A stretch of 64,000 nucleotides of DNA from NCBI GenBank assembly GCA_023846275.1, contig CM043869.1, forward strand, positions 34,354,737 through 34,418,736, written 5' to 3'. The position numbers and the translations under genes are program-made. The DNA comes from Vanilla planifolia. Lineage: Eukaryota; Streptophyta; Magnoliopsida; Asparagales; Orchidaceae. The notes below the pieces were generated by a model, which saw only the letters and a list, made by a program, of their open reading frames with translations, made no database searches and was not told the origin of the DNA. Shown here in pieces: positions 61,746-64,000 of the stretch; position 1 is the first letter of the stretch; each line of letters starts with the position of its first letter.

Positions 61746-64000
61746 AATTTAAGTAATTTATCCTTTTAAGTGTAAAAGTTTATGAACTACACTTGAAGGA
61801 CTTTATTCATGAAATACATTTATCTACATCTTAAAGATCTCGTCTCTTTGTGAACTACATGAGGCAGTAAAATTGGGCCCAAAAAATTGCATTGATGGTA
61901 TATGAGTAACCCCAATTTGTTGCACACTTCTCAACTACCTCAAGACCTTATATCTTTTTATTGTTATATAACATGTATTTCTATAAAGTTAGAAATTTCA
62001 AAAGTTAAAAACTACACAAATAAATAAATAAGCAAAAGAAAAAAAAGGTCATGATGATGGTATGCCAAATGATACATTAGAATAAATTAAGTCTTGAACG
62101 TACTAGTTTATGATACTTTTCTTTTGCTCTCAATATATAACTCTTCTATTTACTTTGACCATAAGTACACCAAGTATAATTGGCACACTTCCAACCAAGC
62201 GTTCAACTCTAGTGCAAAAAAGCTCAGAAGTAATAATGAAAAGAAAGCTTTTTGAGCAATTGAAGAAAAGTTTTTCCTTTTTTAAGCACTCTTTGTAACC
62301 TCTCTTTCTTCAAAAATATTCACAACTTTTGCTTTTTATAACACTCATGCAATCCCATCCCACTTAGTATTGAACCTTTGAAAGGAAGAAAAAAAGGAAA
62401 GCAAAGGATGCCTCGCTTGCATATCTTACAGAAATGGTTATTAAATGAAGAGATGCCAACCGGAAATGACTGAAAAATTAGAAGAGATTCCCTTAACGGA
62501 CCGGCTGGATTTAGATATAATATTATATTGAAAGTATTTTTTTTTGAATTAATTAATTATATTCTCCATCTTTATAATAAATGCTATAGTTTGTATTTTC
62601 CTTCAATTATTTGAAAACCATTCTATGTTTTTAATGATATTTATTTGGATAAATAATAAGTCTACTCAATCATTTTACAATGCTAGAATGATTCAACAAT
62701 GCTAGTTGAGTGTCTAACAGTGCAAAAACCAATATCACAAGTGATTTTGCCTTTACTTTTTGTGGTAATGCATTGTCAAAAAAAAATCAACTACTAAATA
62801 TTGATTTGTAGAACTATGGAAGCATAATTTATATTCATGCAAACATGAATTTGACCTAAAATTTTGATATCTTACTAAGATATTATAGCAAAAAAAAAAT
62901 ATTCAAAAATACAATTATATTGAAAGATTCATATGAATAAGAAATGAGTTTATAATTATGAAATTATTAGTCATCACCTTATATGTTTTGAAAGAACTAC
63001 TATATATTTCTTAACAAAGGGCTTAAAAAACACACCATGTTGTGGAAATTAGAATAGATGGATATAATGTCTCATAATTAGTCTTCAAAATGGATCTAAG
63101 CTTACGATTGAAAATTTCATAATTGAATATGATAAAAACAAAATTAATACAATGACTAAGAAAAGCATAAATTGGATCTGTATATTTTTTTATATTTAAG
63201 AATGTGCTTAATTGCAAAGATAAAAAATTTGAGTTATAACTATTAATGAGATTAAAGATAAATTTTATTAGAAATTATATTACAATGTATTTCTTAAGAA
63301 CAAGATCTCTTACTAAAACATTTCATAGTCAAACATGTTTGTTTCAATATATTTTAATAGTATTTTTTTTTTATTTTTGTCTCATTATTTTGCATAATAC
63401 AAACTTTCAAATTATTTTAAGCTATCATTGCAAGATTTTGAACTCATACAATCTTGTGGTCAAACATCAAAGAGAAGCAAATCTTTAACAACTTATGTCA
63501 AATTAAGCTATATTTTCACTCATTATCATAACTATAATAGTTTGATGTGTCATTTGCCCATTTAGCATTTTTTTATCCAATCTATATTTCAACAAGTTTA
63601 AAATATTTTTGTTGGCACCCCACACATCCATTGGATTTGGGATGTTTCACAAAAGCATACTTATAAAAGCAATGCTAGTATTGATATGATTGATGAAATT
63701 CTTCCATAGTACACATTGCCATATGTTGACAATTAAGGTTGCAATGTGAAAAAGGTTCCTTAACACAAGAATTTCTTTGCCATCGTGATCAATTATTCAG
63801 TAGTACCCTTAACCTCTAAGTGTTTTGTGAGAAAATATATAAGGACAAGAATATATTGGTGATCATACTTTGTTAGAAAAAATGGTTTGAAAATTTTGTC
63901 TCAAGAATAAAAATTTGCACATAATGTTATCTACTTTAGAGGACTAGTTGCTTAATTTGGTTAGCATGGATCTAACATTCGAAATATTTTTCAACATGGA
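61746..64000. other. AT-rich DNA, no gene recognised
   Basis: A short CpG-retaining patch with GATGCCTCGCTTGC, CAACCGGAAATG and AACGGACCGGCTGG lies at 62408-62510. The stretch 63600-63960 is less AT-rich but gave no recognisable translation. Open frames at 62110-62298, 63023-63217 and 63246-63488 show no motif. Confidence 0.45.

Noticed and set aside
1..64000. tRNA, rRNA or other structured RNA genes
   Set aside because: I scanned by eye for cloverleaf-like GC-rich segments and rRNA text and saw none; a covariance search was not possible, so short RNA genes cannot be excluded.

Overview
The window looks like nuclear DNA of a flowering plant, most likely a monocot. It carries one recognisable cellular gene, cut by the left edge: the 3' part of an intronless adenylate isopentenyltransferase (cytokinin biosynthesis, positions 3-674). 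Its codons end mostly in G or C, as is common in commelinid monocots. From about position 700 the base composition changes abruptly to AT-rich DNA, and no other intact host gene was found in the remaining 63 kb.

The rest is old transposable-element debris, recognised by conceptually translating both strands and matching family motifs through many stops and frameshifts. In order: a minus-strand Ty3/gypsy relic with gag, protease and reverse transcriptase (about 5.87-7.86 kb, probable LTR to its right); a 317-bp-offset duplicated LTR-like segment beside a decayed primer-binding site (11.76-12.36 kb); two ~1.8-kb direct repeats (13.64-15.40 and 17.39-19.18 kb) that behave as LTRs of one family, the right one joined to a minus-strand Ty1/copia relic with RNase H, RT and integrase end (19.48-21.49 kb); a long LTR-like AT-rich zone (21.5-25.9 kb); a minus-strand gypsy gag with a primer-binding-site relic (28.68-29.60 kb); a CpG-retaining patch (33.7-35.7 kb); a plus-strand copia relic followed by its probable LTR (39.74-43.6 kb); a nearly complete but dead L1-type LINE on the minus strand (44.25-49.26 kb: ORF1 with a CCHC knuckle, ORF2 with endonuclease, RT and RNase H); and a plus-strand gypsy relic missing most of its internal region (56.1-57.56 kb).

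Between these lie many small tandem arrays of different ages: one exact 3 x 30 bp array, several degenerate arrays of about 75-117 bp period, AT and AC microsatellites, and a pyrimidine-rich tract. Excess C-to-T and G-to-A change in conserved sites fits long-term cytosine methylation and deamination.

The elements do not work together; they are independent, nested and decayed insertions beside one live gene. I found no convincing new biological system. The most interesting points are the LTR-internal-LTR-internal arrangement at 13.6-21.5 kb, the repeated use of ~100-bp tandem arrays, and the unexplained CpG-retaining patch. Boundaries of decayed elements are approximate because no alignment program was used.
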